Both the position numbers and the translations under genes were made by a program. Below, one piece after another: positions 8,155 to 16,404 of a stretch of DNA of 64,000 bases. Numbering within the stretch: position 1 is the first letter of the stretch; every line of letters begins with the position of its first letter. Origin of the DNA: CBDBCK01 sp965203345 (GTDB taxonomy: Bacteria; Chloroflexota; Dehalococcoidia; Lucifugimonadales; Lucifugimonadaceae); contig CBDBCK010000028.1 of assembly GCA_965203345.1 (NCBI GenBank), forward strand, positions 558,001 to 622,000. Reading direction: 5' to 3'. The notes under the pieces were generated by a model. It did no database searches, was not told where the DNA came from, and saw nothing but the letters and a program-made list of their open reading frames with translations.

Positions 8155-8892
8155 ATGACCACTCCTGAAAATTTAGAAACTCGTAACACTTCTACTATCC
8201 GTGCTCGTGCAGCTTTCGCGACCGCTCGTCAAGCAGAAGACAAGCGCCTTGAGAAGGCTAAGAATCGACATAGGTTTTTTGTGTATGCTATCAGTTTGGG
8301 TGGGTTGTTCTTGGGTATCGCGGATTTATATATATATTTTCCGGTTACCGTAGCTCAATCCGAAGTTCATTATCGACTGACGCGCCCCGACTTCGTGTCG
8401 TTCCTACGTATCATAGCATCTGGGGTGGCTGGCGGACTCTTAGTAGCTTTTTTGGTTTCGCAATTGGTGTCGATAGTTAGCAAGCAGAGGCGCTCCATTG
8501 TGGCTTCTATCGTTGGCGGAGCTGCGTTCGGGCTGTTCGTCCAGCTGGTTGTAGGGGTGTTCCTTGTAATAAACCTCTTGCTGTTGGATCTACGGCCGAG
8601 CTTGGATGTTGAACTGGCCAGTGCTTATATTATCCACGGATGGACTTTTGCGTTTACATATTGGTTCAATGGGATATTGATAGGCCTTTTGTCTGGGGTG
8701 TTCTTTGCTGTTTATACATATCTTGTATATCTGGCAACGCCTGATCAAGGAATGACCGTTAAACATTGGTCATATATTGCTGCTTTAGCCGCTATCCCTG
8801 CACTGTTCACGGTGTCTCTGTGGGTCGGCCCAGATATAATTTTTGAGGGAATAGTTGAGCTTTTTACTGGTAACGTTCCTTCGGATCTATGA
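8155..8892 (+). CDS. Unknown five-helix membrane protein
   Basis: I do not recognise this 245-residue protein. It begins with about 45 charged, alanine-rich residues that should form a cytoplasmic helix. About five hydrophobic segments follow, near residues 46-66, 82-106, 113-146, 164-192 and 204-226. The last two or three have glycine- and aromatic-rich faces (GWTFAFTYWFNGILIGLLSG). No enzyme motif is visible. The start is ATG at 8155. The next gene, a large lipoprotein, begins about 120 bases later on the same strand, but nothing proves a shared role. It is probably an inner-membrane protein of unknown function, possibly lineage-specific. Confidence 0.65.
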   Translation: MTTPENLETRNTSTIRARAAFATARQAEDKRLEKAKNRHRFFVYAISLGGLFLGIADLYIYFPVTVAQSEVHYRLTRPDFVSFLRIIASGVAGGLLVAFLVSQLVSIVSKQRRSIVASIVGGAAFGLFVQLVVGVFLVINLLLLDLRPSLDVELASAYIIHGWTFAFTYWFNGILIGLLSGVFFAVYTYLVYLATPDQGMTVKHWSYIAALAAIPALFTVSLWVGPDIIFEGIVELFTGNVPSDL

Positions 8893-9011
8893 ATGACGGA
8901 TCTGTGAACTTGAAAATTATAGCTCGTGAATTTATGGATGCATCTTTTGGGTTCCGCAGTGCAGTACAGCGGTAATTTAACCTGCGATACTTATCTTATG
9001 GAGTTGCTTAT

Positions 9012-11150
9012 ATGAAATTACTGTCTAGTGCCGTACTGATACCATTGATAGCCTGTCTGCTATTCGTTTCCTGCGGAGGAAGCTCGGAAGAAAATCCTGT
9101 GCCTTTCACTAATATATCGATGGATGCTTTAGGCGACGCAGCTTTCATCGATAATCGCTACCCTGGGGCAGTTATATTTGACTATGACCGTGATGGGGAT
9201 ATGGATATATACGTGACACAGGCGCAAGAGGGAGGTCTTTTTGCTGAGACAGACGGCGGACCGAATAGGCTTTTCCGTAATGACGGGGGGAATCGTTTCA
9301 CGGACGTAGCTGAAGAGGCAGGCGTATCGGCACCATTTCAAAACAGTACAGGTGCAGCCGCGTGTGATTTTGATAATAACGGTTATCAAGACCTGTACGT
9401 GGCGGCTTATGGGCGTATAGGCGACGGTCTTGATTATCGTTCAGTAGACTCTGTGCCCGGCCTTCATCAGATAGTGAGCGACCGTCTCTTTTATAACAAC
9501 GGCGATGGAACATTTACCGATCAGACGGAGAAGGCTTTTGGAATTGACGTAAACATCCGCTCGGCAATGAGTGTGGCGTGCGCTGACGTGGATAGCGACG
9601 GTTGGCTGGATATCTTCGTATCGAATAGAGCAGACCAAGACTTCATACGTTTTGATGTGCCGTGGCATCATGGGCATTACAATGCCTTCTACTTGAATAA
9701 TAAGGACGGTAGCTTTAGGGAGGTGTCAGAGGAGGCCGGACTGAGAACGGGACCCATAATTATGAGAGATCGTCGTGGGGACCCGATACAGTTTATTGAA
9801 CCTATAACCGGCCGTCTCCTTGAAGGATATGACCCAAACAAACGGGATGCTGCAGGCAATCTTATAGGAGAACCGACGGGACAATCGTTGGCTGCTCTAT
9901 TTTTTGACCATGACGACGATGGCGACCCAGATTTATGGGTAGCCGATGATGGGGATACTCTGAAAGCCTTCCGCAATGACTCTGTGCCTGGAGTTCCGCG
10001 TTTTGTATCTATAGGTGAAGCCTCCGGAATAGATAGAGCAGGGGCTTGGATGGGGTTTGCCTTGGGCGACTATGACAGCGACCAGGATTTGGATATATTT
10101 GTAACCAATATCGGATATCATCCTCTGACTAGAGGCTTGCCAGCTGGTCCGGGCGGGGACTGCGCATATGCGCACCAATTCCAGTGGGGTACGTGCTTCC
10201 ACTACCTTTTGCGCAATGACGGTGTCCAGGACTTCCCTGACGTGGGAACAGTCGCTATGTTCACAGACGTGGCAGCCAGCACAGATATAAAGCCAGACCC
10301 TTACCTTCCTTCACAGGCTCTGGACGAATCGGTGATACAGCCTGTATGGGCGGATACACCTTCAGGGATTCAGTCGTACGACTTCGGCTTCGGAACAGCC
10401 TTTTTTGATTACGAGAACGACGGTGATCAAGATCTTTATTGGCTTGGCGCGATGGCAGACCGCGGGGAAGGACCAAATGGTATGCTCTGGCCAGGAACGG
10501 GCAGAATGTTGCGCGGCGACGGCGACGGGAACTTTGAAGATATAACCGTTCCTTCCCGTCTATTAGATGTCCTAGACGCCGATTTTGATGCTCTAGAAGA
10601 AGGGCAGCCAAGCTCACTTGATGATATAAGGATAGGGTACAGGTTTCACGAGAATGGAAAAGGGGTTGCGAAGGGCGATATAAACGGGGACGGCTATATG
10701 GACATAGTAGGCACGAACAGCCGTGGTTTCATATGTGACCCTCAAGGTCGTCCGGTCAACTCACCCATGCCTATATGTCCGGAGAGCGAGGGACGAGTCA
10801 GCATCAAAGGCGGTCCATTGTTCATATGGATAAACGGGGGGCAAAGCGGCAATTCAATAACCCTCAGACTTAAGGGCGGTATGGCTGACGGCACTTCCGG
10901 AAGTAACGCTGACGCATTAGGCGCAAGAGTATGGGTGACAGCCAAGCTTGATGGCCAAAACTCAAGTAGGCAAGTTCAAGAGCTAGCCGGTGGATCTAGC
11001 TTTCTTTCAATGAATGCCACTGATTTGATATTTGGTTTGGGAGATGCAGTAGAGGCAGAAACGGTAGAGATACGCTGGCCAGGCGGCAAAGTGCAGGTCT
11101 TGAACGGTCTAAAGGCGAACCGTATTCATGCTATATCGGAAGTAGAGTAA
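9012..11150 (+). CDS. FG-GAP repeat lipoprotein with ASPIC/UnbV domain
   Basis: A 712-residue exported lipoprotein: hydrophobic signal, lipobox ending VSC with Cys21 as the lipidated residue. It carries about seven calcium-type DxDxDG loops of FG-GAP/VCBS repeats, for example DYDRDGDMD, DFDNNGYQD, DVDSDGWLD, DYENDGDQD and DINGDGYMD, predicting a seven-bladed beta-propeller on the cell surface. The last 100 residues match the ASPIC/UnbV module of CRTAC1-like proteins (GARVWVT, IRWPGGKVQVLNGL). Such proteins are thought to bind ligands or matrix, with no enzymatic activity known. The ATG at 9012 follows a GGAG site. It stands alone on the plus strand, with a PIG-L deacetylase converging on it. 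Confidence 0.88.
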   Translation: MKLLSSAVLIPLIACLLFVSCGGSSEENPVPFTNISMDALGDAAFIDNRYPGAVIFDYDRDGDMDIYVTQAQEGGLFAETDGGPNRLFRNDGGNRFTDVAEEAGVSAPFQNSTGAAACDFDNNGYQDLYVAAYGRIGDGLDYRSVDSVPGLHQIVSDRLFYNNGDGTFTDQTEKAFGIDVNIRSAMSVACADVDSDGWLDIFVSNRADQDFIRFDVPWHHGHYNAFYLNNKDGSFREVSEEAGLRTGPIIMRDRRGDPIQFIEPITGRLLEGYDPNKRDAAGNLIGEPTGQSLAALFFDHDDDGDPDLWVADDGDTLKAFRNDSVPGVPRFVSIGEASGIDRAGAWMGFALGDYDSDQDLDIFVTNIGYHPLTRGLPAGPGGDCAYAHQFQWGTCFHYLLRNDGVQDFPDVGTVAMFTDVAASTDIKPDPYLPSQALDESVIQPVWADTPSGIQSYDFGFGTAFFDYENDGDQDLYWLGAMADRGEGPNGMLWPGTGRMLRGDGDGNFEDITVPSRLLDVLDADFDALEEGQPSSLDDIRIGYRFHENGKGVAKGDINGDGYMDIVGTNSRGFICDPQGRPVNSPMPICPESEGRVSIKGGPLFIWINGGQSGNSITLRLKGGMADGTSGSNADALGARVWVTAKLDGQNSSRQVQELAGGSSFLSMNATDLIFGLGDAVEAETVEIRWPGGKVQVLNGLKANRIHAISEVE

Positions 11151-11174
11151 GGACGATCTAAGTCTGCTCTGTAT

Positions 11175-11903
11175 TCAGCGGAGATTGAACTCTCTGAAAC
11201 CCTCTGCGTAAGGAGCCCCTATCTTTTTGCCAGTTTCTTTTCTGCGCTCTCGCATAAATTTATCTGCACGTTCTGGATCAGCAATCTGGCTTTTGTGGGC
11301 CAACAACGCCTGAACTGATTTTTCTACGTCCTCTTCCTCCAAAGGGTTCCAGCGGTCAGCGGGAACTCCGAAAGCCATAACCCAGACATGAGACACTTTC
11401 CAAGGCTCCAACCCTTCGTCATTTAACAACTCTGGAAAAGTCAGATGGTCTCTAGCTGAAGGGTAAACTGCCGACAAAGCCGCTTCCGCCGACGCGTAAT
11501 GATCGGGATGACCCAGATAAGTCGACATGCTCATCTCGCGAACGGGGTTCATGCAGATAAGAGTATGAGGCCTGTGCCTACGTATCTGGCGGGCTATATC
11601 GCGACGCAAATCTAGTGTAGGTTGCAGATAGCCGTCAGGGTATCTCAAGAACTCTACACTCTTCAACCCCAGTATCTTGCCTGCATTTCGCTGCTCGTCT
11701 TCTCTAATGATCCTCAGTTGTTCCGTAGAAAGCTCTTTACTGTCACTGCCCTTGCTACCATCGGTGCATAAGACGTAAACAACCTCATATCCTTCGCGGC
11801 ACCACTTCGCCACCGAACCTGAGCAACCATATTCCGCATCATCCGGGTGAGCAACCACCACCATAGCTCTTTTATAGGAATCGTTCGCTTCGTTTTCTTT
11901 CAT
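11175..11903 (-). CDS. PIG-L/LmbE family deacetylase
   Basis: Zinc-dependent N-acetylglucosaminyl deacetylase family, acting on amino-sugar conjugates such as GlcNAc-phosphatidylinositol, GlcNAc-malate or related small molecules. The zinc motif AHPDD lies near residue 16 and the third ligand is in GHPDH near 120. From the ATG at 11903 it is 242 residues; an in-frame TTG at 11924 would add seven residues. The gene is monocistronic and converges with the FG-GAP lipoprotein, 24 bases apart. The exact substrate is not visible. Bacillithiol-type (BshB) activity is possible but I see no bshA or bshC here. Confidence 0.85.
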   Translation of the reverse strand: MKENEANDSYKRAMVVVAHPDDAEYGCSGSVAKWCREGYEVVYVLCTDGSKGSDSKELSTEQLRIIREDEQRNAGKILGLKSVEFLRYPDGYLQPTLDLRRDIARQIRRHRPHTLICMNPVREMSMSTYLGHPDHYASAEAALSAVYPSARDHLTFPELLNDEGLEPWKVSHVWVMAFGVPADRWNPLEEEDVEKSVQALLAHKSQIADPERADKFMRERRKETGKKIGAPYAEGFREFNLR

Positions 11904-12142
11904 ATCTAGACAGCCGCCTTTCAAAATCCTTGAATAGTTTTGCTCAATATAACTTATATAAGTGTATCGTCAAGTTGCTAGAAAGCAGCTTTACCTTCCG
12001 AGCACATACACAGTTGGCCGTCAGAGATCGTACCAACTACTAATGAATACAAACTCCCAGGTTTATCAAGCTAAATCTCAAAACTATAACTTATCTCACT
12101 AATGGCTGGCAGTTGTTTCTTTTCAAGGGTTACCCTTAGAGT

Positions 12143-12158
12143 GTTTGATTAATCAAAC
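12143..12158. promoter_or_regulatory. Perfect 16-nt palindrome upstream of purE
   Basis: GTTTGATTAATCAAAC is a perfect inverted repeat ending 26 bases before the purE start codon. Another short inverted repeat, AAGGGTTACCCTT, lies just upstream at 12125-12137. The position and symmetry fit a repressor operator for purEK. No regulator is identified, so the role is an inference from sequence symmetry alone. Confidence 0.45.
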
Positions 12159-12184
12159 CCTTATCAGAGTATGACTTTTCGTAA

Positions 12185-12703
12185 ATGATAGAGAAAAAAC
12201 AACCACTCGTTGGTATAGCGATGGGTAGCATCTCCGACATGCGCGTAATGCGTTACGCATCTGAGACCTTGGATGAATTATCCGTTACTCACGAAGTACG
12301 CGTAATTTCTGCTCACCGCACTCCAGATCTCATGTTCCGTTACGCGAAAGAAGCCAAAGGGAGAGGGGTAAAGGTGCTGATAGCGGGAGCTGGCGGAGCA
12401 GCCCATCTTCCGGGGATGCTCGCCGCGAATACGGTGCTCCCCGTTATAGGTGTCCCGGTTGAGCAGCCCGCGCTGATGGGTCTCGATTCACTCCTTTCCA
12501 TAGTCCAGATGCCTAAAGGTGTTCCTGTAGCGACGGTGGCGATTGGCAAGTCCGGATCGGTGAACGCTGCTTTACTAGCTGCACAGATAATAGCCTTAGA
12601 AGACTTCCCTTTGCAAGGCAGGTTGATGAGAAGACGAGAGGTTGCGGCAGAAACTATCAAAAACATAAAATTGAGCCCTGATCTCACTCCTCAAGATGAA
12701 TGA
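12185..12703 (+). CDS. purE: N5-carboxyaminoimidazole ribonucleotide mutase
   Basis: Class I PurE converts N5-CAIR to CAIR in de novo purine synthesis. The 172-residue protein shows GSISD at 14-18, SAHRTP with the catalytic His44, AGAGGAAHLPG near 76 and QMPKGVPVATVAIG near 112, the usual class I set. The presence of purK directly downstream, overlapping by eight bases, confirms the two-step bacterial route rather than the class II AIR carboxylase route. It uses an ATG start. A perfect palindrome immediately upstream may be its operator. Confidence 0.97.
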   Translation: MIEKKQPLVGIAMGSISDMRVMRYASETLDELSVTHEVRVISAHRTPDLMFRYAKEAKGRGVKVLIAGAGGAAHLPGMLAANTVLPVIGVPVEQPALMGLDSLLSIVQMPKGVPVATVAIGKSGSVNAALLAAQIIALEDFPLQGRLMRRREVAAETIKNIKLSPDLTPQDE

Positions 12704-13868
12704 AAGCCGTCTGCTTGCTACCGGTTCAACCATAGGGATACTTGGAGGCGGACAGCTTGGATTGATGATGGTGCAAGCAGCAAGGCGTATGGGGTATCGT
12801 ACTGCCGTATTGGATCCCGACTCGGAAGCTCCCGCTATTCGTGCAGCCGACCAGGTTTTTCGAGCTGACTATAGCGACGTTAAGGCTGCAGCGCGTATGG
12901 CTGAACAGTGCAGTGCTCTAACGTACGAATTTGAGAATATTTCCCTCACCACTGTAGAAATGGCAGAGTCGTTACGTCCTGTGTTCCCTTCTTCGATGGT
13001 GTTGCGCGCATGCAGCCATAGAATTAGAGAGAAAGAGGCTGTGATCAAGGCGGGATGTAAAGTCGGCCCGTTCGCCAAGGTTACCGATAAAGTATCTCTT
13101 GAGGACGCTATGAGTGTGGTGAATTTTCCCGCGGTGTTGAAGACTGCCGAGTCAGGATACGATGGGAAGGGGCAGGTGCGAACGTTTGATAGCCGGCAGC
13201 TGCGTGAGGCTTTTGACGGTATGTCTATGGAAGGCAGAGAGTTCATACTGGAGAGACTTGAAACTTTAGAGAAAGAGCTTTCGGTAATAGTTGCAAGGAA
13301 AGTTGACGGTGGAAAAGAAACTGTTTTGACTTTCCCGATAGCGGAGAATGTACACACAGATGGCATATTGGACTACACCGTTGCTCCTGCCGATGTAAGC
13401 CCTGAAATAGCAGAAGAAGCAAGGCATATCGCGCACCGCCTCGCTGTGAGCTTGAACGTGAGAGGTCTACTCACGGTCGAACTGTTCCTTACTGAATCGG
13501 GGAAGTTACTGGTGAACGAGATGGCACCCCGACCACATAACTCTGGACACTATACTATTGAGGCGTGTCGAACATCGCAGTTTGAACAACTGGTTCGTAT
13601 AATTGTGGGTCTTCCGTTGGGGTCAGTGGAACAGCTTCGTCCTGCAGGGATGGCAAATCTGTTGGGTGATATGTGGCTTGCCGGAGACAATTTACCCGAT
13701 CTGAAAGCCGCTCTCTCTGTGGAAGGTTCCAGTGTTTATATCTATGGTAAGTCAGAGGCGCGGAGGGGTCGTAAAATGGGGCATATTGTGGCTACTGACG
13801 GGGACGCACGCCTGGCACTACAAAAGGTGCTTGAGTCGAGGAGTCTTGCTCTGAACCCGAAGAGCTGA
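12696..13868 (+). CDS. purK: N5-carboxyaminoimidazole ribonucleotide synthetase
   Basis: ATP-grasp enzyme that carboxylates AIR with bicarbonate and ATP to N5-CAIR, the substrate of PurE. The 390-residue protein opens with the nucleotide-fold motif GILGGGQLGLMM. ESGYDGKGQ near residue 151 is the ATP-grasp loop, and VELFLTESGKLLVNEMAPRPHNSGHYT near 270 holds the metal-binding Glu/Asn pair and the PurK signature. The ATG lies inside the last codons of purE (eight-base overlap), so the pair is translationally coupled. Length and motifs are normal. Confidence 0.96.
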   Translation: MNESRLLATGSTIGILGGGQLGLMMVQAARRMGYRTAVLDPDSEAPAIRAADQVFRADYSDVKAAARMAEQCSALTYEFENISLTTVEMAESLRPVFPSSMVLRACSHRIREKEAVIKAGCKVGPFAKVTDKVSLEDAMSVVNFPAVLKTAESGYDGKGQVRTFDSRQLREAFDGMSMEGREFILERLETLEKELSVIVARKVDGGKETVLTFPIAENVHTDGILDYTVAPADVSPEIAEEARHIAHRLAVSLNVRGLLTVELFLTESGKLLVNEMAPRPHNSGHYTIEACRTSQFEQLVRIIVGLPLGSVEQLRPAGMANLLGDMWLAGDNLPDLKAALSVEGSSVYIYGKSEARRGRKMGHIVATDGDARLALQKVLESRSLALNPKS

Positions 13869-14030
13869 TATTGCTTAACTGTTGCCTTGTTAACAAGATA
13901 ACCAAGAAGCTTGAATAAGACTTCTCCTGCCGCTGCATGGATGAATAGACTTCGCTAACATTTAAAGTGTCAACGTTAGAGCGGTTACGGGAAAACTAAA
14001 AGCAAACGGCTTACGTTTGACTCCTTGCTT

Positions 14031-14504
14031 ATGTCTGATGCTGAAACTGCACCACAACAAGTAAAAAATCAACCTGAGGGTAGCACTTCAACCAACTCTG
14101 ACTCTCCGATCAGACGACGCCTGCCTGAGAAGTGGAATCGACGTCGCTCAAGGTGGCTGAGGCGCGGCTCTTACGAAGCTATGCGGAAATTCGGGGTATC
14201 AGCTGTCTCACCTTTTGTTGAGGAAACTACTCTGTGTATAGCATATATGTGCCCTTGGGCACATTGGTGTAAGAGAGCTGCACCTCGCCCGGCTCTGGTG
14301 AAACAGACCGCCTGTTTGCGTATGGAGTCCCTCAATACGCGTCCAAGCTCCGGACTAAGCGACCACGCTCTTGACACACTTGCCAAGCATCGTTCAGAGA
14401 AGCAGAAGATTAATGATGCTACTTTGATGATATTAGACCAATTTCGGCCGACCGGTCCTACAAAAAGTTTTGGCATGAAGAAGCCATCTCGTCCCGTTCG
14501 TTAG
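14031..14504 (+). CDS. Unknown small basic protein with four cysteines
   Basis: I do not recognise this 157-residue protein. The first 25 residues are polar (Ser, Thr, Asn, Gln). An arginine-rich stretch follows (RRRLPEKWNRRRSRWLRR, about 28-45), then a central block with cysteines at about 69, 74, 80 and 95 around the motif CPWAHWC, and a polar C-terminal tail. There is no signal peptide and no membrane segment. The cysteine spacing could bind zinc or an iron-sulfur cluster, and the basic part could contact nucleic acid; both are inference. The ATG at 14031 is preferred to a TTG six bases earlier, though neither has a strong ribosome site. It stands alone between purK and a convergent hydrolase. 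Confidence 0.5.
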   Translation: MSDAETAPQQVKNQPEGSTSTNSDSPIRRRLPEKWNRRRSRWLRRGSYEAMRKFGVSAVSPFVEETTLCIAYMCPWAHWCKRAAPRPALVKQTACLRMESLNTRPSSGLSDHALDTLAKHRSEKQKINDATLMILDQFRPTGPTKSFGMKKPSRPVR

Positions 14505-14583
14505 ACATTTTGGTTTTAGGAAAGGCTGGATAAGATATGCCGTGAAAACGGGATTTGAATTCCGTCGGTTCCTATCGTACCTG

Positions 14584-15420
14584 CTAGGTTGAAATCATCG
14601 GTTCCTGCGGCGTCCAGCTGATGTGGCGGATCAGGAATCGTGCTATAGTGCTATAGTACAGGTCACCTGTGGTTAAGTCTGGGCGGTTGTGGTCGGCATC
14701 TGGCAGCATCACCAGTTCTTTCGGTTCGTTTGCAGCTTTGAACAGAGAACGCGCCATCTCAAACGGGACGTAGGAATCTCTATCCCCGTGCATAATCAGT
14801 ACAGGTGACTTCTGACGGGATAAGGACTCAGCAGTATTGTACATCTTCCTTATACGTGCTTGTTTCGGTATTACATCAAGAAAACCCACTCGCCTGCACA
14901 TTATATTGTGCAGAGACGTAAACGCAGACTCTACCACTAGTGCATCGGGTGGTATCTCCTCGGCGAGACGGGCCGCGACTGCTCCTCCCAGAGATACGCC
15001 ATGGTACACAATGTGCCCTTCTGAGTGTTCCTGTGCCCACCTTGCTGCTGAGATCGCGTCCTTGTGAATGCCCATTTCGGTCGGCTGACCATTGCTTAAG
15101 CCGTACCCGCGATAATCCAAAGCTAATATGGATGTGCCTAGGCGTTCGCGCAAGGCTTTGAAGGAGTCTAGGCGCACCGACATGTTCCCGCCATTTCCAT
15201 GGAAAATTATCCACGTGAGAGGTTTACATCCATTGGGGCCGGGTATCCACCACGCGTGAATGTCTGTTCCATCGGATTTGAGGTGGAGGTCTGAGTATTC
15301 AAGGCCGAAATGGCTCGGTGTCCCTTTTAACGTCTTTTCAGGGATGTATATCAGAAACTCTTCTAGCAGTTGCACACCTATGTGCTCCACCGACTGGAAC
15401 AGGTTTGTTAAAAGGTTCAA
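14584..15420 (-). CDS. Alpha/beta hydrolase, Bem46/ABHD13-like
   Basis: Serine hydrolase of 278 residues in the alpha/beta fold. The nucleophile elbow GVSLGG places Ser143, the acid is likely Asp215 in HGDRDSYVP, and the base His244 in DADHNRP. The oxyanion region HGNGGN near 74 and LDYRGYGLSNG near 101 are typical of the Bem46/ABHD13 branch. The N-terminal 25 residues are moderately hydrophobic and might associate with the membrane, but no cleaved signal is evident. It follows the tandem universal stress protein gene by two bases on the minus strand, so they form a two-gene operon. Substrate unknown. Confidence 0.85.
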   Translation of the reverse strand: MNLLTNLFQSVEHIGVQLLEEFLIYIPEKTLKGTPSHFGLEYSDLHLKSDGTDIHAWWIPGPNGCKPLTWIIFHGNGGNMSVRLDSFKALRERLGTSILALDYRGYGLSNGQPTEMGIHKDAISAARWAQEHSEGHIVYHGVSLGGAVAARLAEEIPPDALVVESAFTSLHNIMCRRVGFLDVIPKQARIRKMYNTAESLSRQKSPVLIMHGDRDSYVPFEMARSLFKAANEPKELVMLPDADHNRPDLTTGDLYYSTIARFLIRHISWTPQEPMIST

Positions 15421-15422
15421 CT

Positions 15423-16331
15423 TCAGGAATTCTTAGCGCTGACCAGTATGACTGGCTGAAGAGCATTGCGCACCACCTTGTCAGCTACACTGCCTAGCAG
15501 CATCCTGCCTACTCCCGTCATACCGCGGCTCGTCATAACTATTATAGAATCCTTCCTGTCTTCAGATAGCTCTACTATACGGTGAGCGGGATTGCCTATA
15601 GGCGCGTGTGCAGACGCTTTAATCCCTTGCTTCTTTGCTTCTTCTAGAAAGCGATCGAGGTACGCCAAAGCTTCACGCCGGTAAATGGTCGTCCCGTATT
15701 CCATGCCGTAAAGATCCATACCTATGCCTGTAACGACAGGGTAGGATACGTGGATTATTTCCAGGAAAACAACCTCTGCCTTGCAAACTTTGGCTATGTC
15801 TAACGCCACAGGGATAGCAGACTCGGCGCGCTTTGAGCCATCCAAAGGAACGATTATCAAACCTGGCAGACTGTCTGTACTGTCGAAAGTCAACCGGGCT
15901 CTAGGTCGTATTGTCAACACTGGCCTTGAACTGGATCTTACGACTCTATCGGTAACGCTTCCTAGCATACCTCGCGCTACAGCGGAACTTCTGTGTGTAG
16001 CCATTGCTATTAGGTCTACTTCTTCGGAATCTGCAGTCTCCAGTATGACTTCGGATGGATTTCCTACTTCCACCCTCGAAGAGACTATAATGCCAGAAAG
16101 GTTAAGTGCCTGTGTTTCGTTCTCCATGTATGATTCCGCTTGTTTGACGAAGGCATTCTCCATCCTTTCAGCCTCACTGGGTTTCATGCCGCGCCTCAAA
16201 AAGCTACGAGGGTCTACCACAGCCAGGAGTATCACCTTTGACCCCATCAGCTTTGCCATACCTTCAACCCAGCCGCTTATGAGCTCGGAGTTTTCAGAGC
16301 CGTCAAGTGGGACCAAAATTTTCTTGAACAT
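15423..16331 (-). CDS. Tandem-domain universal stress protein
   Basis: Two UspA domains fused in 302 residues (about 1-150 and 155-302). Each begins with a strand like KILVPLDGSENSE or LIIVPLDGSKRAE, and each ends with the ATP-binding glycine/serine loop: GMLGSVTDRVVR in the first, GVGRMLLGSVADKVVR in the second. Both halves therefore look able to bind ATP. Usp proteins act in stress survival through unclear partners. The gene sits two bases upstream of an alpha/beta hydrolase and probably drives the same transcript. It uses an ATG start. Confidence 0.92.
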   Translation of the reverse strand: MFKKILVPLDGSENSELISGWVEGMAKLMGSKVILLAVVDPRSFLRRGMKPSEAERMENAFVKQAESYMENETQALNLSGIIVSSRVEVGNPSEVILETADSEEVDLIAMATHRSSAVARGMLGSVTDRVVRSSSRPVLTIRPRARLTFDSTDSLPGLIIVPLDGSKRAESAIPVALDIAKVCKAEVVFLEIIHVSYPVVTGIGMDLYGMEYGTTIYRREALAYLDRFLEEAKKQGIKASAHAPIGNPAHRIVELSEDRKDSIIVMTSRGMTGVGRMLLGSVADKVVRNALQPVILVSAKNS

Positions 16332-16404
16332 ATGCTACCCTTCCTTTCCTATGAGATGCAACAGTTGGTGTGTAATTGTTGCCTTCCGAATTTAAACCGT
16401 AGTG

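Noticed and set aside
15781..16395. Long open frame antisense to the universal stress protein gene
   Set aside because: Shadow of a gene with complete Usp motifs; its own translation shows no family pattern.
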